A DNA stretch of 64,000 bases, from assembly GCA_033002965.1 (NCBI GenBank), contig JAURVB010002565.1:62001-126000 (forward strand). Reading direction: 5' to 3'. This document shows positions 12,718 to 26,399 of this stretch, piece by piece. Source of the stretch: Piper betle (Eukaryota > Streptophyta > Magnoliopsida > Piperales > Piperaceae). How positions within the stretch are numbered: position 1 is the stretch's first letter; each line of letters opens with the position of its first letter. The notes under the pieces were generated by a model that saw only the letters and a program-made list of their open reading frames with translations, did no database searches and was not told the DNA's origin. A program made the position numbers and the translations under genes.

Positions 12718-15700
12718 TTAAGCAGGTAGGGCTGAAGAGAACATTACGTAAAGCTTCTTCACGTTCCAGGACTCCATGCTCGGTAATATCGTAAGTGCAC
12801 CAGCAGCAACGGCTACTGTTAGAACAAAGAGCCCACCCTTCATACAGCTAAAACCACGAGTGACTTTTTTAAGTATCAGATTGCAATATTTGTTCATCTC
12901 TTTAATACAAGCTTGCTTGTTGGCATCGACATTTTCTGCCAGAGCTGTCTCATTCTGCAAAATTGAAAAAAAGAAAAAGGAAAAAAAGAGAAAAAATATA
13001 ATATAACAGCTCATTAACCCGCAGAATAATACACATACAGCTACATCTTAATATTCGAGAAACCAAATGGCAAACCAAAATTCAAATATCATTGCAAAAC
13101 AAATATAGATTACCTCCTCCTTGATGAACTTTATTGTTTGTCTCAACAAGTCATAAGGGAGCCAACTCTGTGGCATGCTGCTTCCACTCATCACAGAGCG
13201 TGCGCAAGCCAACAACACTTGCTTCAATATTTTCAGAGTAGTGCTTCACCTACAATTTTTTTGCTAATTTACAGCTTGAATAATCAGTTGAAGGATAATG
13301 ATGCACAAAAAAGTATCTCACTAACCCAGTATTTATAGCAATCAACGTTTTGTGCCAAACACCAAATAAATATGTCAGCCGCTTCTTTGTTGAGTCCAGC
13401 ATTACCTGACAGTCAAAACCAGATGAGAGTAGAGAACGGAAAACTTGATAGAAGAACTTTTAATGTAGCAAAAAAATAGAAAATAAATTTGCAACAAGCT
13501 TAAAGTACAGGACAGGAAACAAAGTGGAGACTTGCCTTCACTCATTGCTTTCAAAGATACAACAAACAGCTGTAGTGAGACTTGTTTCAGTGCCTTGCTT
13601 CCAGAAGACCCAGTGAGAGCCACCTCTTTAAAATAGGGTACACCGCTTCAAACCTCTCTGTTGCCTAAATCAATGCTACAAATCATAAGAATGAAAGTTT
13701 ATGTTAAAAATGCTTGACAAAATAATTTACATGAAGAACCTTGATTCTGGAAGATGGTGCAGGAAAAGCAGCCTGCATCAAAAGCTCTAGAGATGAAGGT
13801 GGAACTAGCCTTTTCCCCCTTTCTAACAGCACTATTCAATAAAATAGGCCGACACTTGGGTGCAGATAAAAGCCTGAGACAGCGATATAAGACATCAGAT
13901 TTCTCTATCAGTATTTTCCACATAACGCTAGAATCATCATGAAGACCCAACACTCTCCACAAGCTGTAATATCAAGTCCCTCGACTGGGGATTGCAATTT
14001 GAATTTCCGGAGATCAGAGGCAAGAGCGTGTGCACCCATGCATGCATTCCCACAGCTAAGTCTCCCTGAGAGGCCTGCATGTTGAAAAAAATAATATGCA
14101 CATTCCAAAGTCAAATTCCTAAAAAAAGACTACTTTCTCGAAGTAACATTCATAAATCTACCTGAGTGATCATCCATATGAATACAGGAAGGTTATCTTG
14201 AAGTCTATAGTTAAGTTGGTCCCTCAAGATTGACAGTTGATTGATTAGTACATCAGGCTTTCGCCTTAATATCATTGCCAAAACAACAAAAATCTCCACC
14301 TGAACACATGCAAAGGCATCAAAATAAAACTTATTGCTGGCAACATTGCAATTAGAGAACATTGCTTGAATGAAACTTTGATGCCACACTACAAGACTGA
14401 ATCCTTGCCAACTAATTTTAAAATTATGAAAATGAGGTTGCATAAAGAATAAGAAGAAAACATTGGCACATCCTATTGACATTTTTGAACAGGAAGCAAT
14501 CACAATATATAAAAGATATTTAGTGGAAAAATTCTAGAAATGTACAAGAGATAATTCTGTAAAATAGTTATTATTCTTTGTATTTTATATTAAGTTTTTG
14601 TCATGTTTTAAGTGATTTTTATTTTAGTTTTATTAGTTTAGGAGTTTATTAGGTATTATTAATAAAACAAGAAATCATTGTGACTTTGGTGTAAAAAATG
14701 CTAATTAATATTGTTTTGGCAAGGTATAAGAGTTAGAAGATGAACCAGAATGAATTTAGAATGAACTCGGGTCGAAAGAGCGTATTTTGGTGTTCTGGCC
14801 GAAAACCCAGTGCTCAAGCATTGGTCCCTGCGGTTTACAAGGAATTATAGCCCGCCGGAGATCAGAACGCTTGAGGCGCTGGCAGTGGAAAAATAAATTT
14901 TCAATATTTTTGGATTTTATGGTTGGCTCCAATTATACTATTGGGTGGATCGTTTATAAACTTGATTAAGGTTTAAAAGAGGAAGAAAAAAACAATGTTG
15001 GGCAGCTAAGCGACAACACGAAAGATGAGAAAGAACGACAAAGAAGTTGGATCAAAAGAAAAAAGCGCTTTCTCAAAAAGAGTTTTTCTTATTTTGATTT
15101 AGTTTTCTTTATAATTAAATGATGTCTTTCATATCACATATGAATTTCTCGAGTTTAATCGAATATTTTATGGAGTAAATTATTTTTAAGATTTTCAATG
15201 ACACCTAGTGCATGGATTAATAAAGGTTATTAACTTTTATCTATGTGATTGTGATGTTTGATCATCTATCTTATTTCGTTCTCAATGCTATCATTAAACT
15301 GGCTATCTAGTGTTAGATCTAGAGATTTGATCATGTCTAGAGATAGAAAGATTAAATTTGTCAATGAATAAAATAACATTTGTTTATCTGTTTTGGGTGA
15401 TTCACATGTGAGACAGAGATATATTCATATGTGTTGAGTAACTATTAAAGACAAAATTTAAAGTATCATTTTACTTACACAATTTCATTGAGATATACAA
15501 GTTGGGTGCAAATGATAAGTTTATGGTGAATCAAGAGATTATCATGAATAATTAATTCTCCTAGTTAATGATCCAAATCTGTAATTCATGGATAGAAGTT
15601 ACAACTTTAATCATATAAAATACTAGGTGAAATTAAAAATCCTAAGTTTGTTGTCTTGAAGTTAATATTTAATTTAAATATTGTATGTTAGATTAATTTA

Positions 15701-18434
15701 ATCTTAATTCATAATTAAATCACTCTTTGAATTTGCTTTCATTTAAGTATAATTAATTAAATTAGTTTTGGTATGAGAATTTTTACTACTACTTCCTTGT
15801 AGGACGATCATTTCTTATCACTTTTATTACTAGATTCGGCACGTGTACTTACATAATAATTTCCACATCAACCAGTAAATAATTTCTGCATAAACCTATA
15901 CTTAATCAAGAAAAGGAGCATCCTATTGCCACAGAATCCCATAGAGCATTAACAATTGTAAGATACACGGATCAAGTCAAAACAATCAAAGCTATCATTC
16001 AACTCATTATTGCCTCAGAAGGACGAATAACCTAAAGTTTAGACAATGATGTCTGATAATCATAAATGCCACTACATGCATTTATTCGTTAAAATAAGAC
16101 TCTATACTGCCCACAAGTTTAAAAATAGCAGAAACTTGACCACAATTTCCTTCACAAAACAGTCAAATTTCAATTCAGTAGACATTGAAAATGCACCACA
16201 TTAGCTGTAGGAAAGAGGCAATGAATTCAATGTTAATCAATCAAGAATAATTTTAAAGTATCAGCGAAAATGGAAACAGTTTCTGTTTGTGTAAACGTCC
16301 ATCAAACGCTATACAATATACCAGATTTTGTCATTAACATCATCTACTAAGTCCTACCTCCCGGGGAAAATGCCTGTCACCCAACAATGGCATACAAATT
16401 GTAAGGAAAAATATCACTAAAGGAATTGTAATAGTTAGGATCCCTGGCAAGGATCATAGTCAGCCACCTCATTTCATCATATTCAGAGACAGTCGGGTGG
16501 TAAGAAAATTTCATATAGATGGAGAAGTTCAATGCCAAAGTTGTAAATTATAAATTTTTAAGATTAAAAGGATGGTATCAAAACATAGTTGTCAAAAAAT
16601 TAATAATTATAATTCAAAATTCACCAATTTGATCAGATGTGGCATCACTAGAATCTGCGGTATCATATTCAAAATTGTTTCACTTTGCAATTTTAGAATT
16701 AAAATGAAAAATACCTGAGCTTTTAGCGAACTTTGTTGAGCTGGCTTCTTTAAGCCTTTGCTCGTTCCTGAATGATTTGCCACATCCAAAATACTGTCTG
16801 ACGCCCAAAGAACAAATGAACCCAGAGAATCAACGGATCTTTGACTGAGCCAATCAGCAGAAGTCTTATATACATTTTCAGAAATATGGCACAAAGGTAC
16901 CTACAAGAGTACAATGCCCGTCAATTAGTAGGGATGCTAAGGCATACCACAACCATTTCAGAAGAAATGTGCATTTATGATCGCTGCCAAGGGTTTATAA
17001 GCTTGTTTTACTTCAAATAGGCTTATGTGGACTGATGGTTGACAAGTTCTATCCATATGAAAGTAACAATAACCAATCTCAGAAAAAAAACACATAGGCA
17101 CGTTACCAGACTGAATTTAGAATCAGATAACCATAGTCATTCATGATAACCAAATATGAATAAGAAATAAACATAAAAAATAAGCGGTCACAGTTACATA
17201 ATAAAAATCAGGCATGATCAATAAGTGAAAAATATTTTAAAAAATGGAGCTTTTACATTTTAAAACTATTTAGTCTCACAGCAAAATCATTTAAAATATA
17301 TATAAAACATCAACTTTGCAATTACTTAGAAATCTCAATAGTACATGATGCAACAGTTAAACATAAAACATATTCACTTTAGACAATAACCAGAAAAATC
17401 AAGGCAGCGCAGCAAATAAAAACAGGGATCTCAGCCACAGCACATTTACTAGGGAAATAAGACCCTTCCCGCCAAATGTATCGCTCGATCTAAACACAGG
17501 ATTAAACTAATTTATGGTTTTAATTAGCTCATTCTCCAAATCACGGACAGATCACACATACAGATGCAGGCAACACGTCACACATCCACATTCATTTTAG
17601 TAATTTTGAGAAATTACATATTACATTAAAAATACAGATATCATAAATTCGTTAAAACTAAAAAAGTTTTGTAGAGTTCTAATAAAGAGAACCAACATCA
17701 AAGATCTTTTCCACGGGAGATTCCTTCAAGATTTTCAACCATGGAAACTGCGCGGCCCCGACTGCGGAGAAGGCGCGAGCAAAGTAATCCACAAACCTCA
17801 TCAGTTGTATATGTTGCTGGCCCTCATAAGAATCCTGAAAAAAAAACAATAACAACGACAACGCAATCATCGCAAAGATTACATATTGCCACTGATTCAA
17901 ACATCAAATTCAATAAAATCATATCAACCACAAAATTAAAAACCACAATGTAGACGAAAAAAAAACCCCTCCAACTTACAACGGTGATATCAGCAAGATA
18001 AGCAACAAGATCGACCCCGTCGATCTTCGACGCCGCCTCGGCGACGGTAATCTTCGGCTTCTTCACCTTCTTCTGCTTCGGCTTCTTCAACCCCGCATCG
18101 CCGTCGCCGGCGGGGGCAACATCCTCCCCTCGCCCTCCTCGTCCGAACCAGGAACCGTCCTCCCTCGGGCCCCGGCCGCAGCCGCCGCCTCCTCGGCCGC
18201 CAGTGCCGCCCGTTGTGCCTCCGCTGCCCTCCGGCGGCGATCCTCGGCCTGCTGCTCCACCGATCGGAAGACATCGGGGGCGGCCCCGAGGAGGTTGTGC
18301 TCCCGATCGCGATCGGGATCGGAGCGGGACTTGGCCGACTTGCGGTGGCGTTTGGGGTAGACGACCTTCTGCCACGCTCCGTCGGAGAAGTCTCCGGCGG
18401 CGACGAGGAGGGCGAGATCTTCGGGGTCCGCCAT
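12718..18434 (-). CDS. TMEM214-like membrane protein (DUF2359)
   Basis: Plant member of the TMEM214 family (At1g23170/At1g70770 type); animal TMEM214 is an ER membrane protein, and the plant role is poorly defined. Exons, in gene order: 18434-17980, 17834-17697, 16900-16715, 14299-14162, 14074-~13953, 13873-13740, 13664-13536, 13405-13326, 13249-13114, 12954-12718. Marks are MADPEDLALLVAAGDFSDGA, a KKPKQKKVKKPK basic stretch, QLMRFVDYFARAFSAVGAAQ, VLAMILRRKPDVL, NCNPQSRDLILQLVE, ATERFEAVYPILK, DIFIWCLAQN and a C-terminal hydrophobic segment near 12830-12780. Five one-base frame breaks: CCCC 18126-18129, the exon 5 donor near 13953, 13811-13814, 13624-13629 and GGG 13157-13159. With them allowed for, the coding length is 1755 nt (584 residues), normal for the family. 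The intron after exon 7 has a GC donor (GCAAGT). Confidence 0.92.
14540..15880. mobile_element. Possible retroelement remnant in TMEM214 intron 3
   Basis: Intron 3 is swollen to about 2.4 kb. Its first half has long AT-rich, LTR-like sequence, ending near 15800-15850 with a GTAGGACGATCATTTCTTAT block and a GGCACGTGTACTT block that resemble plant LTR retroelement sequence. No clean LTR pair, primer-binding site or target duplication was found, so the limits are approximate. Confidence 0.35.
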
Positions 18435-18559
18435 GGCGAGCGCGCGGCTTTTTCGGACGAGGAATTGGGAACACGAGACGGATCGGGCGATCGGATCGGT
18501 TTGGAATAAAGTGGGTAAAATATCATAAATAATCGACTCTCGCTATTTTTTGTTATAAA

Positions 18560-20466
18560 TAATCAAAATTTTAAATTTGTATCGATCTCAAATTTTTGTT
18601 TTACGTAAAATCAATTTATATATTTTAAAAATATTTTACTCATAATATTTATTTAATTTACATAAGCACCTCTAATCTAAATTTTAAATTTTCTTAAACA
18701 TATTTTTTTGTATTTTATATAATAAATTATATTTTGTATTTTTAAAAAATATTCATAATAAAAATATATTAGATAAAATAAACATTTTTAATTTTTAATA
18801 AAATGTGAAAATTTTTAATTAAAATTTAAAACATCTAAAATATTTTTTTTAATTTTATTTGATATTTTTGATGGCTTGTAATCTTTAATTATCCAAAATT
18901 TAATAAGAAAAAATTTCCCTATTTTTCTTATATTAATGAATAAATAAGAAAAAAGGGAAAACATTTTTTTATTGAAGAGAGCACAAAGGACCTTTGAATG
19001 TAATCATGATTAATTAAAATACAAAAAGATATTGTATATTTACTATTTTTTAAAATGTATTTTACATATATATCTACATTATTTTTATTAAGGTTTGTCG
19101 TTTAAAATTTTCATGCCATTTACATTTCTTTTAAGCTAACCAAACAACTATTAAGTTAAAAATCTGCAAAATATCCTTACTACTGATTAGATCTTATCGA
19201 AGAAAACATTAGATGTAAAATTAGTTTCATAAAATCTTACCATCTACTTTTAGTAAATCATGTTTGAATTATGTGGAATCTTCCAATCCCTCAACCTTCA
19301 AAAATTTTGCCCACATAATTATTCTTTCTGCCCATGGGCCTAATTCTTGTATATTCTAATTGATTTTTCAATATCGTTATAGAGTGGCTTTCGCATTGAT
19401 AATGATGCGGTTAGAGTACAAATTGATAGGTTAAATTATTTACTTTAGTGAAAAGTACGAGATTTATCCCATCAAAATAAGGGGAAATAAAAATTAGGCT
19501 TTGATGAAAAGAATGAAATTTATCCAATCAAACTATTACACAAATAAAAATACAAAATAAATTATGATAATCTATCTTTTCCTTGGATTGAAAATTGTCT
19601 TCACTATTAAAATTTAATTTTAAGATATTATATAATTATATATCTCATTATTTAATAAGTGTTTGTCTATAAAATTAGTGACTATCTCTAATATATGCCG
19701 TATGTGACACATCTTGCTTTAATTTGTTTTTAATTAAAATTTTATAAGATATTCACATTAATATAATAAATTTTATCCTTTTCGACACGGAAATTATTAA
19801 TAAATTTGTAGAATTTTACAATATTATTACAATATATATTTGCTTCAAAAGTGGAGCCGTGAGGCTTCATGTATGTACGACAAGCAACGGTCTAAAGTTC
19901 TAAATACAACTTTGAGGGGTTCGCTCATTTTCTAAAGCTTTTCTCACCTAGTATATACATATGTGTAATTTTTTTTTTGGCTACAATCAATAGTAAAAAA
20001 TGAGTTGAAAAGCATTCATCAAAGAAGAAATACAAATTGATATGTTAAAAAAAGGAATATAAAAAAAATGAGGTACAAAGATGAGAGGATTTTTTACGGT
20101 CCCCTCCGAAAAACCCCCTTTGTGCCCTCCAATAATGAATCGACGTAAGGCCCCAGGGATGCACTCGGGGGCGCAAGGGATGATGAAATCATCAACCGTC
20201 ATCATTTGATGTGTACGGAAATGAGTCTTAAACGTGCAGACGCAATACTCAATAGTCGTTCTTTAATGATAAAGGGGATATTTTTTGATTTTATATGAAA
20301 GAGGATAGAAAGGTAATAGAGTTAGGAGAAATTAACTCATTATATTGGAGGGCTCATAAAGGACTCATTTGAAGAAAGCTTATAAAAAAATTTCCATGAA
20401 AGACCAAGAAGAGGTCCTATTGTTAGAAGGTTCACGCTCATTTTTAGAACACCGTAGTATAGTATA
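18560..20466. other. AT-rich gene-free DNA
   Basis: Very high A/T content with long T and A runs. No gene, RNA or complete mobile element is recognised. It starts about 130 bases upstream of the TMEM214-like start codon, so its left end may hold that promoter. Confidence 0.5.
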
Positions 20467-20514
<48 letters not shown>

Positions 20515-23178
20515 CATCTACAGTGCGCTGCCTGCCTTTTGCAGCGCAGGCAGCGCACTGGATTGATGGCCGTTGGATTAAAATCCAACGGCCATCAATC
20601 AATTTACGTATTTTTCACCCCTTCCCCCGTTTTTCCAAATTCTCCCCCCTGTTTTTCCCTCAGGTACCCCCGCCGGCACCTCCGCCCGCGCCGCCGACGT
20701 TCCCCGCCGGCTGCTCCGCCCACGCCGCCGACGTTCCCCGCCGGTCGCCCCGCCCCCGCCCTCCCGCAGCCGCAGTCCCCCGGCCCCGGCCCCGCTCGCA
20801 ACCGCCGCCCCACCCCCCCGGCCCCGCTCGCAGCAGCCGCGCCACCCGCAGCCGCCGCCCCCCCACCCCCCGCGTTCCCACCCCCCCTCCCCCGCCCCCG
20901 CCCTCGCTCGTAGCCGCCTCCCCACCCTCGTGATTCCCCCCTCGCCCCCCGCCGCGGTCCCAGTCCCCCGCCCCGCCCGCAGCCGCGGCCCCTCCGCGTT
21001 CCCCACCACCTCTGTGCCCCCCGCTCGCAGCCGCCGCCCTACCCTCGCCATCCCCCCAATCCCCCCCCCCCCCCGCGGGTGGCCGGCGGCGAAGTCGCCG
21101 GCGGTGGGGTGGCGCGGCAAGAGAGAGGTCGTGCGGGAACAGGGGAGGGTAAAATCGTAATAAAAACTTTACTCGGTCCCAGACTCGAGTTAATATTACG
21201 AAATAAATTAAAAAAATAAAATTTTTTTATAATAAAAACTTGACTCGATCTCGCACGGGATCGAGTCAATATTATGAAATAAATTTAAAAATAAAATAAA
21301 ATAATTTTGTAATAAAACTTGACTCGATCCTGCACGAGATCGAGTCAATATTACGAAATAAATTTTAAAAAATAAAATAATTTTGTAATAAAAATTTTAT
21401 TGGTCCCACATGAGACTGACACCATGTATTTCCCAGCAGGCCCATCCAGCCTTGAGGCGGCGATATTATTGGCCAGCGGGCGGCCGACGGTAAGGTCACC
21501 GGCACAGGGTAGCACGCCAAAATAAATGAGAAAGAAACAGGGGAGAGTATTTTGGTAATAAAAATTTTACTCGATCGGACTCGAGTTAATATAACAAAAT
21601 AAATTTTAAAAAATAAAATAATTTCATAATAAAAACTTAACTCGATCCACACTTAAGTTAATAATACAAAAAAAATTAAATAAAATAATTTCTTAATAAA
21701 AACTTTATTCGATCCCGACTCGAGTTAAAATAATTTATTACGGAATTATTTTATTTTTTTTAAATTTATTTTGTAATAAAAATTTATTCGGTAATAAATT
21801 TATTTTGTAATAAAAACTTGACTCGGTCCCGCACATGATCGAGTCAAGTTTTTATTACAAAATTATTTTATATTTTTTAAATTTATTTCATATTATTGAC
21901 TCGAGTCAGATCGAATTAAGTTTTTATTATGAAATTATTTTATATTTTTAAATTTATTTTGTAATAAATTTATTTGGTGACCGAGTTAAGTTTTGATTAA
22001 AAATAAATTTTAAAAAAATAAAATAATTTCGTAATAAAAACTTGATTAATCCCGACTCGAGTTAAGTTTTTATTACGAAATTATTTTATTTTTTAAAAAA
22101 ATTTATTTTATAATATTAACTTGATACGAGTCGAGATCGAGTCAATTTTTTTGATAAAATTATTTTATTTTTTTAAAATTTATTTCTTAATAAAAACTTG
22201 ACTGATCCCAACTCGAGTTAAGTTTTTATTAGGAAATTATTTTATTTTTAAAAAAATTTATTTTATAATATTAACTTGACTCGAGTCGAGATCGAGTCAA
22301 GTTTTTTTTATAAAATTATTTTATTTTTTTTCAAATTTATTTCATAATATTAACTTGACTCAAGTTGGGATCGAGTCAATTTTTTTTAACGAAATTATTT
22401 TATTCTTTTTAAAATTTATTTCCTAATAAAAACTTGACTCGATCCCGACTCGAGTCAAATTTTTATTACAAAAATACCCTCCCCTGTTTCTTCCTCCCTC
22501 TGTTTCGCGCCGCCATCCCACCGCCGGCTAACTCGCCGCCGGTGGCCGCTCGCCAACGCTGTCGCCACTCGGGGGTTGGTGGGCCGACTGGAAAACTCAT
22601 GGCCGTGGCGGGGCGCGGGCGGGGAGCGGGCGGCCGTGAGCAGTCGGAGCTCACTGCGAGCGAGCTGCGCTCCCACCCCCCTTGGCATTTGAGGTGGCGA
22701 CCGCGTTGGCCAGCGGGTGCCCAGTGACGAGGTTGCTGACGGTGGGGTGGTGTGACAAAACGAAAACAGGGGAGAAAATGCTCGATGGCAATTTCTTAAT
22801 AAAAATTTGACTCGATCTCAACTCGAGTCAAATTTAAAAATAAATAAAATAATTTCGTAATAAAAACTTGACTTGATCATGATTCGAGTTAATATTACAA
22901 AATAAAATTTTAAAAATAATAAAATAATTTCGTAATAAAAAATTGACTTTACTTGATCCCGTGCGAGACCAAGTAATATTTTTATTATGAAATAAACTTA
23001 AAAAAAGATAATTTCATAATAAAAACTTGACTCGCTCCCGACTCGAGTCAATATTACTTCGATTCAAGTCGGCAGCGAGTCAAGTTTTTATTTTATGGTA
23101 TTTTATTTTTTAATTTTTTTAAAATTTATTTTATAATATTAACTCGAGTAGGAAATGAGTTAAGTTTTTATTACATAA
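20467..23178. mobile_element. Hairpin-ended foldback element copy A (right end missing)
   Basis: It starts with a (GT)n(TA)n run (20467-20512) followed by two adjacent perfect inverted repeats. Hairpin 1 has 15-base arms at 20521-20535 and 20546-20560; hairpin 2 has 19-base arms at 20561-20579 and 20582-20600. Next come a C-rich block (about 20620-21130), an AT-rich array of palindromic units (21150-23178), and inside that two mutually inverted GC-rich patches (21410-21545 and 22480-22790). The proline- or glycine-rich open frames in the GC blocks run on both strands and look like composition artefacts. No mirrored right end with hairpins is found after 22790. Same architecture as copies B (32855-34228) and C (38480-39345). 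Confidence 0.7.
21150..23178. repeat. Array of ~70-110 bp palindromic units with GACTCGA cores
   Basis: Units recur roughly every 70-110 bases. Each has a short GC-containing core (ACTCGATC followed by GACTCGAGT or a variant) flanked by AACTTGACTC-like and AT-only arms such as TTACGAAATAAATTT and AAATAATTTCGTAATAAAAA. Both orientations alternate, so neighbouring units form larger palindromes. Related units occur inverted at 33230-33720 in copy B. No transposase is visible. Confidence 0.8.
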
Positions 23179-24421
23179 AGAATATTTGTTTAATATTAAG
23201 AAAGAAGCTATACCATCTAACTTGCTTGAGCCTTGATCACTAATGTGAAACATTGATACTAATTAAGTTGATCCCAGCGCCATTTAGCCAATCTTGCAGC
23301 TTGTCATATTGCGGACAGAGTGGGGGAATTGGGGCCTCTAACCCATAATTATGAAAAGTAAAATCTTGGTGGTCACATATATATCCATCCCAATGGGGGC
23401 AAAGTTGCATGCTTTACTGCTCTATGGCATTAAACAAATGAAAAGATCTTGGAGGCATGATAAAGAATTCCTTTCCCACATTGGTACATGAAATTCCATC
23501 TAAGATTGCGTTGGATTAGCGTGCGTGTACATTGTCTTTAATAAATTGATTTTATATGAAACCTGTAAGCGTGGTCTAGACACCATCATCTCTTACAGTA
23601 CCCGAAGCAGGCGTCTTTCGCAGTCTTAAGTACAAGTACGCTTGTCTCTTCATTTCATGTTCTAAATTTCATTCGTTTGCATTTGCAAGGGCCAAAAACT
23701 TTGATGGTTGGTTACCCATTTCACTTTCAAGCGAGCAGAAATTTAGGTAAGAAAGTTTAAGCTAATTTTTCTCTTTGATCTTTCTCTCTTATCTGCCACA
23801 TGTATAACGATCCCATACAAGTTTCTTATAAGGAGTGCTCGGAGGTGGAGCATGAGAATTGCCATACTCATGGCCGGCCGGCATGACTGGTGGAGTGATG
23901 TTTCTACAAAAACTTAGCATGGCATTGCAAAAGCAAGGCGTACTTGAAACATATTATAACACAAAAGCCCAAAGGCTATAGATAATCACTTTGATTAGAG
24001 GCATGAAAGCTCAGAAGTACGATTAAGATAATGGTATTGGAACAGATGATCATCATATGCCATCTCCCTGTTAAATCATCTTTAAGAAAGCACACACATC
24101 ACAAAAAGAAACACTTGCATTCACTCTTTCCTGGCAAAGTAAACACGCAGGGCAGCCAATATATATTTTTGTCTTAAACAAAACATAAAGGCAAGAGGGA
24201 TCATCGCACTTTGGAGTCATGATTGAGCTGTGCCGAAAACACTCAAAATGGGTACTTACTACTTCTACTAGACAGCTAGCTAGTTATATAATAGTTTTTA
24301 CAGTCGGAACACTCAATTCTGTCTGCACTAGCATTCTTCTTCTTCCGAGAAATTAGGTTCAACCCATCCATTCAGTGCTCGACTTCTTTCTTCCATCTCA
24401 TCTTTTACTTCCCGTAAATTA
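23179..24421. other. Intergenic DNA downstream of WAT1
   Basis: Mixed-composition DNA between the palindromic array and the 3' end of the minus-strand WAT1-type gene. No gene is recognised. The last few hundred bases are probably its 3' UTR. Confidence 0.5.
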
Positions 24422-26354
24422 TCAGACATTATCATGATGAATTGAAGAGTTAGGCAAGAGTGGTTCTGTGCTTCCGGTATTAGCATTGGCCAGCTCCTTC
24501 GCCATGCGCTTCTTCTCTTCACTTTTGCCCCAGAGAACCAGGTATAGTCCCAATATGATCAACACTGCTCCTATGATCCTGATCAGAGACCAATGACCCA
24601 TTACCAACAAATTCACTGTGATTCCAATAAAACTAACGTCCAAGTGGTGTACAAGATGTATACGTCAGCAATATTATATATTGGAATGTGAGTAGTGAAG
24701 GGGAGGAAGCACTAGGGAAAAAGATATATCTTATATATTACCCGCCCAAGTAGAACTGCTCCCCAAGGGCCACGGACGCCATGATAGCGACCACTAGGGT
24801 CTGCACAGGTTGGTAAACCGCAACGAAGACTGGGCCACCCCTGTCTATGCACCATATCTGAACTGCGAAGGCGATGCCCGAAGCGACGAACCCCTGCGTT
24901 TGGAAGATTCGCTTGGTCAGTCATATCACTTCACTGCCACAAATGTACGACTCTCTAAACTTGGCCTTCTAGTGTCTTGGCACCATATTTAGATTTCATA
25001 ATATCTCACATATTCAATTGAAATAATCGAATTTGTGCACATGGTTAGTTGTGATGTTTTTTCAATGGAGTATAGTACCGCATAGAGGATGGTGAAAACT
25101 TCTCCTCCGGAGTGGAACATCCAGGCTTGGAGATCTCTTTCAATGAAAGCAGCAATGGCCAAGAACTGGAGGACGCCGAAGAAGCAGGTGTAGGAGGTGA
25201 CCGAGAGCCTTGCTGGGTACTTTTTGAGGACAGGGGCTTGGAAGACTAACCAACCTGACCAGGAAAGGCAGTGGCCGATGAGGTAGATGCAGCCCAAGGT
25301 CCAGTTCTTTGCATTGGCATCCCCTAGGCTTGGTAGATCCTGGCTCACCCAGTACGTTGCATGCAGTGTTTTAGATGCGCCGCCGAAGATGGTCGGACCC
25401 TTGTAAAGTGTGATGACTGATGCACCTGCTACACAAGCAACTGTTCCCATCACCTTTGAGATGCCATCTTTCCTGTCTAGACGAACTCGTTCTATCCTGC
25501 GAACAAAATCATCATCCATTAAACCAGATTTTTCTTTTCTATTCGTACGTTATAAACAACTTTCAGATAATGGGCAGGAATTGTATATTAATGTTTGATA
25601 GTATTAATGTATTAAGCATATTGCGTGCAAGTTAGAGGAACTAAGGTGAGAACCGCATGCGCTTACCTTAGTAAAGCAGCCATGAGAAAAGTGATAGCTG
25701 GGACGGAGTTTTGTATGGCAGAAGCGAAGGTGGGGGATGTGTTTTCCAGGCCTAGCAGGTAGAAACCTTGATTTGCTGTGATCCTGCCAAAGTTGAACAA
25801 GTACAAACTCATCACATTTAACCAACACTTCTATATATGCACCCACCCACATATACGTTTAATTGTATGTGTATATATATATATATACATATTTATGCAT
25901 CACAAGCATTTATACATGAAGCATAAGTAATTGCCTACCCGATAAGTGCTAGTAAAAAGAACTGGACAATGAAAGAAAGAGTGATCTTCGGCCTCTCCTT
26001 CCTATTTCACAACAAGAAACAATAACTATTAAGTAAATAGAAGGAACATCGACAAGAAAGAAATGGAATCAGTCATATACTTAGCATGGCTTTAAATTGA
26101 GTGCACTAATATGCTTTCACTCACTTCTCTAAGAAGTAGGCAAAGGGCACAAGGAGAAGCAAAGCGATGATGTTCCTATACACCGGGAACACCACTTTGC
26201 TGACACCCATGTTGAGAGCTGCTCTAGAGACGACATGAAACCCAGCGTAACCAAACTGCAAGGCCAACATGGCCAGGTGCAGTTGCATCCTCTCCGGAAC
26301 AGAGCACATTCTCTTGGCCATGGAGGACGAGCCACAAGCCGACTGATCCGCCAT
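24422..26354 (-). CDS. WAT1: WAT1-type transporter (DMT/EamA superfamily)
   Basis: Tonoplast auxin-export facilitator needed for secondary cell-wall formation (Arabidopsis WAT1 knowledge). Six exons, in gene order: 26354-26125, 26001-25939, 25783-25667, 25496-25079, 24893-24742, 24578-24422, all GT/AG, total 1137 nt (378 residues; family about 390). It has about ten hydrophobic segments. Motifs nearly identical to WAT1 itself are QLHLAMLALQFGYAGFHVVS, VFPVYRNIIALLLLVPFAYF, GITANQGFYLLGLENTSPTF, GCIYLIGHCLSWSGWLVFQA, QIWCIDRGGPVFVAVYQPVQ, and a C-terminal PLLPNSS near the end. The start at 26354 leads directly into the conserved QLH region. The frame is unbroken throughout, unlike the genes to its left. 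A weak TATA-like CTATATCTAG lies about 90 bases upstream on the minus strand. Confidence 0.95.
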
Positions 26355-26399
26355 TAGACACTCACCCACCAGAGCTACGAAAACGAGCAAGAAAAAATC

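Noticed and set aside
20469..21160. Long proline/glycine/arginine-rich open frames on both strands
   Set aside because: They occur in all frames of a simple GC-rich block that is an arm of a foldback element; no domain or splice structure supports a gene.
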